Shown: piece by piece, positions 44,585-52,935 of the stretch
How the letters are laid out: each line of letters starts with the position of its first letter
How positions within the stretch are numbered: the first letter of the stretch is position 1
Assembly (NCBI RefSeq): GCF_007746075.1
Contig: NZ_CP036339.1
Span: forward strand, 4,121,786-4,185,785
Reading direction: 5' to 3'
DNA: 64,000 nucleotides
Origin: Lacipirellula limnantheis
GTDB taxonomy: Bacteria > Planctomycetota > Planctomycetia > Pirellulales > Lacipirellulaceae
Notes under the pieces: generated by a model
What the model was told of the DNA's origin: nothing
What the model saw: the letters and a program-made list of their open reading frames with translations, nothing else
Database searches by the model: none
Program-made: the position numbers and the translations under genes

Positions 44585-45775
44585 ATGCGACGGATTACGC
44601 TGCTGGGGACCGGACTCATTGGGATGTTCTACACGATGGCCCTGCACGGACGGCGGGGACGAGATCGGGTCGGCGTCGCCTACTCGCGCTCGGCGGACAG
44701 GGCGAAAGAGTTCGCCGCCGAGTGGGGAATTCCGCGATTCAGCGCGAACATGGAAGAAGCGATTGGCGATCCCAACACCGACACGGTAATCGTCGCCCTG
44801 CCGAATCATCTGCACGAGGCGGCGGTGATCGCGGCCGCGGAGGCGGGAAAGTCGGTGCTGTGCACCAAACCGCTTGGGCGCAACGCAGCCGAGGCCCAGC
44901 GAATGCTGGCGGCCGTGGAGCGCGCCGGCGTGTTCCATGGCTATCTCGAAGATTTGTGCTACACCCCCAAGACGCTTCATGCCCTGGAGTCGGTGCGCGG
45001 CGGCGCGGTTGGAAAGGTGCTCTGGGTGCGTTCGCGTGAGACGCATTCCGGGCCGCACAGCGACTGGTTCTGGAACAAGGAACTGTCGGGCGGGGGCGCG
45101 ATCATCGACTTGGGGTGTCACTGCGTTGAAATCGCACGAAGCTTCATCGGCAAGGAAATACGTCCGATCGAGGTTATGTGCTGGGGCGATACCCAGGTTC
45201 ATCCGATCGACGCCGAAGACTCGGCCGTTGGCCTGGTGAAGTACGAGAACGGCGCCGTCGGACAGTTCGAGGTGAGTTGGGCGTTTCGAGGCGGGATGGA
45301 TTTGCGCGACGAAGTGGCGGGGACTGACGGGACGATTTGGCTGAATCATTGGTTGCGCACTGGGATCGAGATGTTCACCGCCGTCGGCCAGTCGGGATAC
45401 GTGGCTGAAAAGGCCGAGTCGGCGACCGGTTGGCTCTTTCCCGTGGGCGATGAGCCGGGGGCGCTGGGCTACGTCGACATGTTTGCCGACATGTTTGACG
45501 CGATCGAAGATCGGCGGGCGCCACGGGAAACGTTCTACGACGGCTACGTCGTCAATGCGATCGTCGACGCGGCCTACGCCTCGATGGCCTCCCGGCAATG
45601 GGCGCCGGTAGAACTGCCGATTTGGCGAGGGGCAACGGCGGCCACTAACGTGGCCGCCATACGCGACTACGACGCGGAGCATATTCTCATCAAAGAAGAG
45701 CGGATGATGGACGGGAGTTTGAAGTTGATCGTGCGGAATAAACGAACCGGCGAGATTGGCGAGCGGCGAGCTTGA
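44585..45775 (+). CDS. Gfo/Idh/MocA oxidoreductase, cytoplasmic
   Basis: A 396-residue NAD(P)-dependent oxidoreductase without signal peptide. ATG at 44585 ([13 protein letters not shown]) places the Rossmann motif [10 protein letters not shown] right at the N-terminus, as usual. The catalytic motif reads [13 protein letters not shown] in place of the common EKP but with the Lys retained. [16 protein letters not shown] is the substrate-domain helix region. The closest relatives are likely sugar or myo-inositol dehydrogenases. It is divergent from the EEP gene and convergent with the FAD oxidoreductase. Confidence 0.9.
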   Translation: MRRITLLGTGLIGMFYTMALHGRRGRDRVGVAYSRSADRAKEFAAEWGIPRFSANMEEAIGDPNTDTVIVALPNHLHEAAVIAAAEAGKSVLCTKPLGRNAAEAQRMLAAVERAGVFHGYLEDLCYTPKTLHALESVRGGAVGKVLWVRSRETHSGPHSDWFWNKELSGGGAIIDLGCHCVEIARSFIGKEIRPIEVMCWGDTQVHPIDAEDSAVGLVKYENGAVGQFEVSWAFRGGMDLRDEVAGTDGTIWLNHWLRTGIEMFTAVGQSGYVAEKAESATGWLFPVGDEPGALGYVDMFADMFDAIEDRRAPRETFYDGYVVNAIVDAAYASMASRQWAPVELPIWRGATAATNVAAIRDYDAEHILIKEERMMDGSLKLIVRNKRTGEIGERRA

Positions 45776-45791
45776 GTAGGATTGTGAACTA

Positions 45792-45864
45792 GTCATGCTG
45801 AGCGGAGTGCAGAACCTGGAAGCTCGATTGAGATGCGAGATTCTTCGCTCCGCTCAGGTTGACA
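45792..45864. repeat. Inverted intergenic repeat (GTCATGCTGAGCGGAG type)
   Basis: The left arm GTCATGCTGAGCGGAGTGCAGAAC (45792-45815) and right arm ending CGCTCCGCTCAGGTTGACAT (to 45864) are inverted near-copies. This kind of repeat is dispersed in several phyla. It lies between convergent genes, where it may act as a transcript end. Confidence 0.65.
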
Positions 45865-45885
45865 TCGCTCTCGGAATGAAATCGC

Positions 45886-47118
45886 TCAATGTCCCAAGCA
45901 GTAGTACGTCTCGTAGTAGTGCTGCGCACTCCGGCGCGCTGACTCCCAATCCCAGGGCTCGCGGTCGAAGCGGTCGGGACTCAAGCTTCGCACGTAGGCC
46001 GAAGGATTCGCGTCCATGATCGACTCGACGACGTGACGGCCGATGCCAGCGGAACCAGACACGCCGTGGGCGTTGCAGCCGCCGGCCATCACAAAGCCCT
46101 TGACTTTGGCGCTGGGGCCGACGATGAAGCGGCCGTCGGGGGTGAATGTGGGCCATCCCTTGAAGACGCTGCGCACGCCGAGTTCTTCGACCTGCGGCAT
46201 CTCCGGGCCGAGTTGCGCGGCAAACCAGCCCAGAACATCCCAGTCGGGATCGATCGGCGGCGGTTCGTTGCCGATCGGAAAGTTGCGCGGATCGGTCGAC
46301 AGTGCGCTCGGCTCCCAGCCGCCGCAGAGGAGCGAGTTGATCTCCGCGCGAAGATAAAGCGTTGAGTCCGGAATGCGGACGACGGGCAGGTTCGGCTGCA
46401 GCCCTTCGGCATGAACGGTAACAAAGTACTCGTGCCGCACCGGAACGATGGGCAAGTCGAGTCCGACGCTCCGGGCGACATGATAGGCGTGGGCGCCGGC
46501 GGCGTTGACGACCATATCGCACTCAATGACGCCTTGATTGGTGTCGACGCCGCGGACCTGGCCGTTCTTCACGACAACGCTTTGCACGGCGGTCTTCGTT
46601 TGGAACCGCGCGCCGAGCCGCCGTGCGTGCGCTACATACGACATCGTCAGGTCGGAGGGTTGCAGATAGCCGTCGGTAGGACACCAGAGGACCGCCTGTG
46701 CGCGATCGAAGTTGAGCGCCGGCCACTTGGCCTTCGCCTCAGCGTTGGAGATGAAGTCACACTCCAGCCCCGACTCGTCGGCGACCGACTTCATGTGCTG
46801 GAACTCGGCGACGCGCTCGGGGTTGAGCGCGACGCGGAGCGAACCGACCTGCCGCCAACCGGGGTTGGCCTGTTCGTCACGTTGGAGTTCCGAGAACGTT
46901 TGCACCGACCACATCGCGAGCTTGGTGCGCTCGACGGTGTTGCGAACCTGGCCGACGAGCCCTGCGGCCTGCGGCGTGGTGACGGCCGCGACGGTCGCCT
47001 CTTTTTCGAGAAGCAAAACGTCGGTCTTACCAGCCTTGGCAAGGCTGTAGGCGACGGCACAGCCGACGGCGCCGCCGCCAATAACGACAATCTCGGCTCG
47101 GGTGGGAGCGTTAGACAT
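45886..47118 (-). CDS. FAD-dependent amine oxidoreductase (DAO/DMGDH-like), likely N-demethylase
   Basis: A 410-residue flavoprotein of the DAO family. The FAD-binding GGGAVGCAVAYSL (residues about 13-25) is followed by VLLLEKE; the C-terminal dinucleotide region is MAGGCNAHGVSGSAGIG. The region TTPQAAGLVGQVRN aligns with the DMGDH motif in which a His carries covalent FAD; here that position is Gln, so flavin is probably non-covalent. The folate-binding GcvT-like C-terminal half of mammalian DMGDH and SARDH is absent. It lies 71 bases downstream of the Rieske gene on the same strand. Expected chemistry: oxidative N-demethylation of a tertiary or secondary methylamine with formaldehyde release; the substrate is not proven. 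Confidence 0.85.
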   Translation of the reverse strand: MSNAPTRAEIVVIGGGAVGCAVAYSLAKAGKTDVLLLEKEATVAAVTTPQAAGLVGQVRNTVERTKLAMWSVQTFSELQRDEQANPGWRQVGSLRVALNPERVAEFQHMKSVADESGLECDFISNAEAKAKWPALNFDRAQAVLWCPTDGYLQPSDLTMSYVAHARRLGARFQTKTAVQSVVVKNGQVRGVDTNQGVIECDMVVNAAGAHAYHVARSVGLDLPIVPVRHEYFVTVHAEGLQPNLPVVRIPDSTLYLRAEINSLLCGGWEPSALSTDPRNFPIGNEPPPIDPDWDVLGWFAAQLGPEMPQVEELGVRSVFKGWPTFTPDGRFIVGPSAKVKGFVMAGGCNAHGVSGSAGIGRHVVESIMDANPSAYVRSLSPDRFDREPWDWESARRSAQHYYETYYCLGH

Positions 47119-47189
47119 GCGGAACGTCTCGTTCTAAGTGAAGCCCCGGAGGGGGCGATATCAGCGAGCCGGCGGAGGCGTCCGGGGGC

Positions 47190-48476
47190 TTATGCTCCCG
47201 GCTCGCCGGAGGAGCTAAGATGCGCCAGGCACCAGGTGACGAAGGCGTCGACGTTGTACTCTTTATAGGTGGAAAAGGGACCGGGGACGTAGTGCGACGA
47301 GCTGACCCCCTTTTGGGCCGCGACGCACAATTCCCAATCTTGCTCGGAGGTCATTTGCCAGAAGGGCATGATGTCCTCAAGCTTGTAGTCCTTTCCTTCG
47401 ACCGCGTCTTGGTGGACGAGCCATGTGACGCGGACGGCAGTGCGATCGATCCCCATCGGCAACAGACGCGTGCTGACGCCGTGATCGCAGCTGGAGTGAT
47501 TCCACATGTTGGGCAGCGTGCGGATGCGCAGCGTGCCAACGTCGGGGTCGGCGTAGTCGCCCATCAGGGGGGCGACTTGGCGACCGTCGAGCGTTTCGCT
47601 GACGAAGCCCTCAACCAAAGGCGTGCGGTTGGCAGCGAACCAACCGTGAGGGCCCATGCCGGGAAATTCCGTCATGCCGGTGCGACGATGGCTCACGGCG
47701 AGCCCTGCGGACGACCACTTTTCTTCGCTATGGGCCACGGCTTGTTCGATCTTCGCCTGGATGCGGTGGCTCGTGTCGTCGGCGTTGTAATGGTCGAAGT
47801 TCGCTTTGATGTATTGCGGGTGATTGACGTTGCAGTGGTAACACTCGCGGTTGTTTTCCCAGACGATTTTCCAGTTGGCGGCCACCATGTAGTCCACCGT
47901 CTTGGCGACCTTCGCGCGATTGAAGCCTTGAGGACGGAGCAGCGGAGCGATGGCCTCGGCGGCGACGTCGAAGTCGAGCGGCTCGTCAGCGAGCGAAACG
48001 AAGATCATCCCTTCGAGCTCGCGGCAATGTGCCTTGAGCAGGCCAAGCTGCGATTTGTCAATTTCGTCGTGCATGCCGCGGCAGGAGACGAGCGCGCCAT
48101 CGCGCGCGTACGCCCATTGATGATACGGACAAACCAGTCGCCCAACACGGCCCTGCGATTCGCTGCACATGAGGGTCCCGCGATGTCGGCAGACGTTCCA
48201 GAGGGCGTTCACCGCGCCGTCGTCGTTGCGGATGACAATCAGCGAATCCTTGTCGAGATCGAACGTGAAGTAGTCGCCGGCGGTGGGGATTTCGCATGTG
48301 TGGCCGACGAAGAGCCAGCCGCGACGCCAAATCTGCTCAAGCTCTGCGCGGTAGACGAGCGGATTGCCATAGAGCTCGCCCGGCATCGTATAGCCAGGCT
48401 TGCGACGCGCAGCCAGCTCCCGAACGGTCTGTCGCTCGGCCGCGGTGAGAGAAGCGGGGCTGCTCGAAACGGACAT
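47190..48476 (-). CDS. Rieske non-haem iron oxygenase alpha subunit, quaternary-ammonium type (GbcA/CntA-like)
   Basis: A 428-residue oxygenase. The Rieske [2Fe-2S] site is Cys96-x-His98 and Cys116-x2-His119 (NVCRHRG, CPYHQW). The mononuclear iron region is NNRECYHCNVNHP, giving Glu211, His214 and His219, and SEQDW probably supplies the Asp ligand. Glu in the bridging place of the usual Asp is characteristic of carnitine, betaine and related quaternary-ammonium oxygenases such as CntA. Such enzymes hydroxylate an N-methyl group, releasing formaldehyde. A reductase partner (GbcB or CntB type) is not in the window. Upstream on the same strand lie eutB, eutC and a small gene; downstream is the FAD enzyme. 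Betaine, carnitine or choline are all possible substrates; context favours choline-like compounds. Confidence 0.88.
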   Translation of the reverse strand: MSVSSSPASLTAAERQTVRELAARRKPGYTMPGELYGNPLVYRAELEQIWRRGWLFVGHTCEIPTAGDYFTFDLDKDSLIVIRNDDGAVNALWNVCRHRGTLMCSESQGRVGRLVCPYHQWAYARDGALVSCRGMHDEIDKSQLGLLKAHCRELEGMIFVSLADEPLDFDVAAEAIAPLLRPQGFNRAKVAKTVDYMVAANWKIVWENNRECYHCNVNHPQYIKANFDHYNADDTSHRIQAKIEQAVAHSEEKWSSAGLAVSHRRTGMTEFPGMGPHGWFAANRTPLVEGFVSETLDGRQVAPLMGDYADPDVGTLRIRTLPNMWNHSSCDHGVSTRLLPMGIDRTAVRVTWLVHQDAVEGKDYKLEDIMPFWQMTSEQDWELCVAAQKGVSSSHYVPGPFSTYKEYNVDAFVTWCLAHLSSSGEPGA

Positions 48477-48634
48477 TTCTCATCATTCCTGCGATCACAA
48501 AGCGAGCACTCGGGCCGCAGCCTGCGGCGCGTTCATTTTGCGCGCCTCGCGCCAGCCAGATTACCCCGAAATTGCGCAGTAGGGGTGTAGAATTGCGCTC
48601 CTCGACGATGGGAGCGCCGTTAGGCAGCCTGAGT

Positions 48635-48940
48635 TTACCGGGCTGTCAGCTGCCCGCAGATCGGCTGGTGGCGATGACGGTCGCACCAGTCGAGGACTTT
48701 ACGAGCGAAGAGAGCAGTAATGTCAACCGCGGTGGCTCCCTCGCCGAGTTCGGCAAACGTTGCGGAAACGAGCTCGTTCGCGGTAGCGTTTACCTCAACA
48801 GCCGCTAGCTGCGCCCAGCGAACGGGATCCGCCTTTAAGCCGACGTCTTCCGCACGCAGAGAAAACGCCCACGCGATGCTTAGCCGAGCCCATTCCAGGT
48901 CGAGTTGATGAAGCTGCGGGAGATTCGGCGATTCGCGCAT
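48635..48940 (-). CDS. Unknown 101-residue protein in the amine-catabolic array
   Basis: A small gene between eutC and the Rieske oxygenase, same strand, 158 bases before the Rieske start. ATG at 48940 (MRESPNLPQLHQLDLEW) is preferred over one ten codons upstream in a Pro/Arg-rich stretch. The sequence is mostly helical and amphipathic (LSIAWAFSLRAEDVGL, VNATANELVSATFAELG, ITALFARKVLDWCDRH) with no signal peptide and no motif I know. Codon use is consistent with its neighbours. It could be a small regulator or an enzyme-associated subunit; no function can be assigned. Confidence 0.5.
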   Translation of the reverse strand: MRESPNLPQLHQLDLEWARLSIAWAFSLRAEDVGLKADPVRWAQLAAVEVNATANELVSATFAELGEGATAVDITALFARKVLDWCDRHRHQPICGQLTAR

Positions 48941-49119
48941 GAAACCACTACCCGGACGAGGCCTTGGCATGTCGTCGGCACGCAGCGTCTAGCGTGAAAC
49001 CCCGTATCGGCGCTCGCCGCGAAGTGGGATTTGGTTTACCGACTGCCGCCGTTAGGATTATTGGCGGTCGACAGACCCGGCGCAAGTTTCTTGCGAAGAT
49101 GTAAGGGACACTGGCGCAC

Positions 49120-49893
49120 TTAGGCGAGAACTCGCTGGTCCTTCAGCTGAACGCCGCTGAGTTGGCGGTGGCGCGCTTCGGTGAGGAGATAGTGTATGGT
49201 CTCGGCCGCGGCGCGTATTGGCAGGCCCTCGGGGCGAATGTTCGAGACGCAGTTGCGTTGGGCGTCGGTATTGCCGGGCTTGGGATCGTAAACGAGATAG
49301 GCGCCGAGACTGTCAGGGGAGCCTAAGCCAGGGCGTTCGCCGATCAGCGTCAGCGAAACTCGCGCACCGAGGAGGCTGCCGACCTGATCTTGGAGCGCGA
49401 CGCGACCGAAGCGGGCGACGACGATGGGTGCGAGGCGCCAGCCGTCGTTGCTGAGCTTAGGGAGGAGTTCGGCGAGCAACGGCGCGGCTTGGGTGTGGGC
49501 GGCGAGGGCGGAAAGACCGTCGCTGACGACGATGGCCAGTTCGGGTCGTTCGGTGGGCGGGACGAATGCTTCGAGCAATTGTTGCGAGGGCGGATCGAGC
49601 CGGCGGCCAAGGTCGGGGCGCTGTAGGAACGTCGCGCGATCGGGCGCGGCGCTGCCGACGACGAGCGTTTGCATGCCGAGCTTGGCGATCTCGCCGGCCA
49701 ACTCGTCGGCGCTGAAGACGTTGTGGACGGCGTCCCGCGCAGCGGCGTGGGCCGATTTGAAGTCGAGCCATTCATGCGTCGGGAGGCTGCCGCCGGCGCG
49801 GCCGAGGGCGATGCGAGCGCCGGTGCCGGCGCGCAGTGGCGACCAGGGGTCGAGCGTGACGGGGGCAGGTTTGGCGGGGAGGTTTGCGGACAT
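49120..49893 (-). CDS. eutC: Ethanolamine ammonia-lyase small subunit EutC
   Basis: The 257-residue light chain of adenosylcobalamin-dependent ethanolamine ammonia-lyase, which converts ethanolamine to acetaldehyde and ammonia. Family pieces: RAGTGARIALGRAGGSLPT, LAIVVSDGLSALAAHTQA, SLLGARVSLTLIGERPGLGSPDSLGAYLVYDP and GNTDAQRNCVSNIRPEGL; the last two regions contribute to the cobalamin site. It starts two bases after the eutB stop, so the subunits are translationally linked. Length is slightly shorter than the enterobacterial protein, lacking its long N-terminal extension. Confidence 0.94.
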   Translation of the reverse strand: MSANLPAKPAPVTLDPWSPLRAGTGARIALGRAGGSLPTHEWLDFKSAHAAARDAVHNVFSADELAGEIAKLGMQTLVVGSAAPDRATFLQRPDLGRRLDPPSQQLLEAFVPPTERPELAIVVSDGLSALAAHTQAAPLLAELLPKLSNDGWRLAPIVVARFGRVALQDQVGSLLGARVSLTLIGERPGLGSPDSLGAYLVYDPKPGNTDAQRNCVSNIRPEGLPIRAAAETIHYLLTEARHRQLSGVQLKDQRVLA

Positions 49894-49895
49894 GG

Positions 49896-51269
49896 CTAAT
49901 GCGGCTCCACGACGCCGAGCAGTTTGTGCTGCTCGCCAATCGGCAACAGGTGGTTCTCCTCATTGACGACGTGCATCGACTCAAGCCATTCTTCGAACTC
50001 GGGCGCGGGACGGAGGTCGAACAGCTGGCGCAGGTAGTGGCTGTCGTGGAAACTGGTTGACTGATAGTTGAGCATCACGTCGTCGGCGCCGGGAACACCC
50101 ATGAAGTAGTTGCAGCCGGCGGCGGCGAGCAGCGTGAGCAAGTTGTCCATGTCGTCCTGGTCGGCCTCGGCATGGTTGGTGTAGCAAACGTCGCAGCCCA
50201 TGGGGAGGCCGAGGAGCTTGCCGCAGAAGTGGTCTTCGAGACCGGCGCGGATGATCTGCTTGCCGTCGTATAGGTACTCAGGACCGATGAAGCCGACGAC
50301 GGTGTTCACCAGCAGCGGCTCGAAGCGGCGGGCCACGGCGTAGGCGCGGGCTTCGAGCGTTTGCTGATCGACGCCGTGGTGAGCCTCGGCCGAGAGGCAG
50401 GAACCCTGGCCTGTTTCGAAATACATGACGTTGTCGCCGACGGTACCGCGATTGAGGGCGCGGGTGGCGTGGAGGGCTTCGTCGAGCAGGTTCAGGTTGA
50501 CGCCAAAGCTGGCGTTGGCCGCCTCGGTCCCGGCGATCGACTGGAAGGTGAGGTCAATTGGCGCCCCGCGTTCGATGGCGGCCATCTGCGTGGTGACGTG
50601 GGCGAGGATGCATGACTGCGTTGGAATCTGATAGCGCTGAATGAGTTCGTCGAGCATCGTCACCAGTCGAATGACGGCGTCGACCGAATCGGTGGCGGGG
50701 TTGATGCCAATGACGGCGTCACCGCAGCCGTAAAGGAGGCCGTCGAGGATCGAGGCGCCGATGCCGGCCGGGTCGTCGGTGGGGTGGTTCGGCTGGAGGC
50801 GGATGGCGAGGCGGCCCCACTGGCCGAGCGTGTTGCGGAAGCGGGTCACGACGCGGCATTTGCTGGCGACCAGGATGAGATCCTGGTTCCGCATAATCTT
50901 GCTGACCGCGGCGACCATCTCGGGGGTGAGGCCGGGGGAGAGTTCGGCGAGGGTCCCGGCGTCGGTCTCGTAGCGGAGGAGCCAGTTGCGGAAGTCGCCG
51001 ACGGTGAGATCGGCGACGGGGGCAAAGGCGTCGGCGTCGTGCGAGTCGACGATCAGGCGGGTGACTTCGTCCGATTCGTAGGGAATCAGTTGCTCTTCGA
51101 GGAACCTCGCGAGCGGCACGTCGGCGAGGACGAGTTGCGCGGCCACGCGCTCGCGGTCGTTCTCGGCGGCGACGCCGGCGAGGTAGTCGCCGCTACGCGC
51201 GGGGGTGGCCTTCGCGAGGAGTTCCTTTAGCGAGTGGAACGTGTAGCCAGCGGCGTGGTAGGCAGTCAT
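49896..51269 (-). CDS. eutB: Ethanolamine ammonia-lyase large subunit EutB
   Basis: The 457-residue TIM-barrel catalytic subunit. Recognisable segments: KIMRNQDLILVASKCRV, NHPTDDPAGI, DGLLYGCGDAVIGINPATD, FETGQGSCLSAEAHHGVDQ, VGFIGPEYLYDGKQIIRAGLEDHFCGKLLGLPMG-type region and CYTNHAEADQDDMDNLL, matching the substrate and cobalamin contacts of the family. No EutA reactivase, EutD/E or microcompartment shell gene lies in the window, so this is the microcompartment-free type of EAL system. It is preceded by a GC-rich hairpin repeat and an MFS transporter on the same strand. Confidence 0.95.
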   Translation of the reverse strand: MTAYHAAGYTFHSLKELLAKATPARSGDYLAGVAAENDRERVAAQLVLADVPLARFLEEQLIPYESDEVTRLIVDSHDADAFAPVADLTVGDFRNWLLRYETDAGTLAELSPGLTPEMVAAVSKIMRNQDLILVASKCRVVTRFRNTLGQWGRLAIRLQPNHPTDDPAGIGASILDGLLYGCGDAVIGINPATDSVDAVIRLVTMLDELIQRYQIPTQSCILAHVTTQMAAIERGAPIDLTFQSIAGTEAANASFGVNLNLLDEALHATRALNRGTVGDNVMYFETGQGSCLSAEAHHGVDQQTLEARAYAVARRFEPLLVNTVVGFIGPEYLYDGKQIIRAGLEDHFCGKLLGLPMGCDVCYTNHAEADQDDMDNLLTLLAAAGCNYFMGVPGADDVMLNYQSTSFHDSHYLRQLFDLRPAPEFEEWLESMHVVNEENHLLPIGEQHKLLGVVEPH

Positions 51270-51292
51270 GGCGGTTGGCGTCCGCGTGTTCT

Positions 51293-51374
51293 TAGCCCCC
51301 GGCTCCGCCGGGGGGTAGCGTCACGCTGGACGTTGCGAGGGCGGAAGCCGACCCCCGGGCGGAGCCCGGGGCTA
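51293..51374. repeat. GC-rich inverted repeat, copy A
   Basis: TAGCCCCCGGCTCCGCCGG (from 51293) and, inverted, a matching arm ending CCGGGGCTA at 51374, each itself able to form a hairpin. It fills the gap between the MFS gene and eutB and may weaken read-through. A relative lies at 53498-53584. Confidence 0.75.
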
Positions 51375-51385
51375 AATTGAGCGTG

Positions 51386-52705
51386 CTAAGCGGTGGGCGG
51401 CTTGGTTCTCCAGAGGGGCGCGAGCAAGCAGGCGGAGATAGTCAGGCCAATCAGCAGTACGGCAAAGAGCGCCGTCCAGTTGCCGCCGGTGGTGAGCTTA
51501 GCCGGCAGGATGCCGCCAAGAATCCCGCCGATCGAACCGATGCCGTTGACGATGCCGGTCGCGGTGCCGGCGCCCCGTTTGGTGCCGAAGTCCATCGACG
51601 CCGTCGCAGAAATCACCGAATCGGGCCCGAACAGGAAGACGCCGACCAGGAAAAAGAACCCGGCCATGATGTAGGGATCGTTGATCTCCCATAGTCCCGC
51701 GCACATGATCGCCGCAGCCGACAGCAGCGACAAAACAGCCGCCGGGGCGCGACGGGATTGGAAGACTCTGTCGCTCACATAACCGCAACCGATGACGCCG
51801 ACGACGCCGCCCACCTGCATCGCCGCGGCGATGAGTGCGCTCGTGAAGGGATCGCTCTTCACCGCCTCGGCGACGAACATCGTCCCCCAGAAGATGAACG
51901 AATAACGGGCGAGTTTGATGAAAAAGTACGACGACGCCAGCATCCAAATGGTGGGCGACGCCAGGACGTCGCCGACGAGTTTCCAAGATCCGTCGGGCGC
52001 GACTTCGCCCTCTTCAATTTCCTCCTCCAGCAGCGATTTAGGTTCGCCGTGATAGTCTTCGATCGGCGGCAACGCGACGTCTTCGGGGCGACTTCGCAGC
52101 AGGAACCAAGCGACGACGCCCACGACGGCAACGACGGTCGCACAGCCCCAAAAGGCTGCCGGCCAATACGGGACGATCCGGGGTTGCCCATCGACATCAG
52201 TTCCTGGACTCCCGAACAGCGTCATCATCCAGCCGGCAAAGGGCAGGGCCACCGCTGCCCCGACCGTGTAGTGGGTGCACCACCAGCCAATGACGCGTCC
52301 CCGCTCGCGCAGCGAAAACCACGAACTCATTGTCTTGTTGACGTTGCTCCAGCCGCTCGATTGAGCGACGCCTTGCAAAATGCTGAACGCGATAAAGCCG
52401 AGAAAAGTCGTGCAAAACCCGGTGGCGACGGCGGCAACGACGCTCAGCGTCAGACCAAAGAGCAGGATTCGCCGCGGACCGAAGCGATCCCCGAGGGGCC
52501 CGAACAAAAATTGCCCGAGCATGTAGGTGACGAGAAACGCCGAGTCGATGTACCCCAAATCTTCACGCGAGAGCGACACTCGCGAGTCGTCGCCGAGCGC
52601 GACTTTCGCGACGCCGAACGCTTGACGGGTGAAATAGAAGGTGGCGTAGATCAGCCAGGTGACGCCGAAGGTGATCCAGCGCCAGCGTTCGTAACGGGGA
52701 TTCAA
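51386..52705 (-). CDS. MFS transporter, GlpT/UhpT (organophosphate antiporter)-like
   Basis: A 439-residue protein with twelve predicted membrane segments split by a central acidic loop (about 205-245, LLEEEIEEGEVAPDG). The N-terminal WLIYATFYFTRQAFGVAK and FGPLGDRFGPRRIL are typical of the organophosphate:phosphate antiporter branch (GlpT, UhpT, UhpC), and GVAQSSGWSNVNKTMSSWF matches their TM4-5 region. In this setting it may import a phospho- or glycerophospho-amino alcohol, or the free amine; this is inferred from position. It is divergent from the Fae homologue and first in the minus-strand array. Confidence 0.86.
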   Translation of the reverse strand: MNPRYERWRWITFGVTWLIYATFYFTRQAFGVAKVALGDDSRVSLSREDLGYIDSAFLVTYMLGQFLFGPLGDRFGPRRILLFGLTLSVVAAVATGFCTTFLGFIAFSILQGVAQSSGWSNVNKTMSSWFSLRERGRVIGWWCTHYTVGAAVALPFAGWMMTLFGSPGTDVDGQPRIVPYWPAAFWGCATVVAVVGVVAWFLLRSRPEDVALPPIEDYHGEPKSLLEEEIEEGEVAPDGSWKLVGDVLASPTIWMLASSYFFIKLARYSFIFWGTMFVAEAVKSDPFTSALIAAAMQVGGVVGVIGCGYVSDRVFQSRRAPAAVLSLLSAAAIMCAGLWEINDPYIMAGFFFLVGVFLFGPDSVISATASMDFGTKRGAGTATGIVNGIGSIGGILGGILPAKLTTGGNWTALFAVLLIGLTISACLLAPLWRTKPPTA

Positions 52706-52860
52706 CGGGGGCTCCTAGCACTGGCGGACCAAACGAGAGCGGCGTCGCGACGAACGCTCGCCCCTTCCCCTCGCTCGCGATGATAGCGACGACAGACCTG
52801 GTTTCCAAACGAATCTGGTGAATCGCCGGATTGGATGCGCAATTTCTGGGTGACGAATGC

Positions 52861-52915
52861 GGAAACCGTCATGCAGAATCGGACGGTTCCTTCACCATGT
52901 GAAGAATTGACGTCA
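52861..52915. promoter_or_regulatory. Cluster of three dyads in the MFS/Fae divergent region
   Basis: Adjacent inverted repeats: GGAAACCGTC (52861-52870) with GACGGTTCC (52882-52890); CTTCAC-CAT-GTGAAG (52890-52904, perfect); and TGACGTCA (52908-52915, perfect). They lie 20 to 75 bases before the Fae start and are candidate operators for the whole divergent island. Confidence 0.45.
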
Positions 52916-52935
52916 CTCACTTCAACAAAGGATCG

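Noticed and set aside
47220-48590. A 456-codon open frame on the plus strand
   Set aside because: It is antisense to the Rieske oxygenase, which has full motif support; the plus-strand translation has no recognisable domain.
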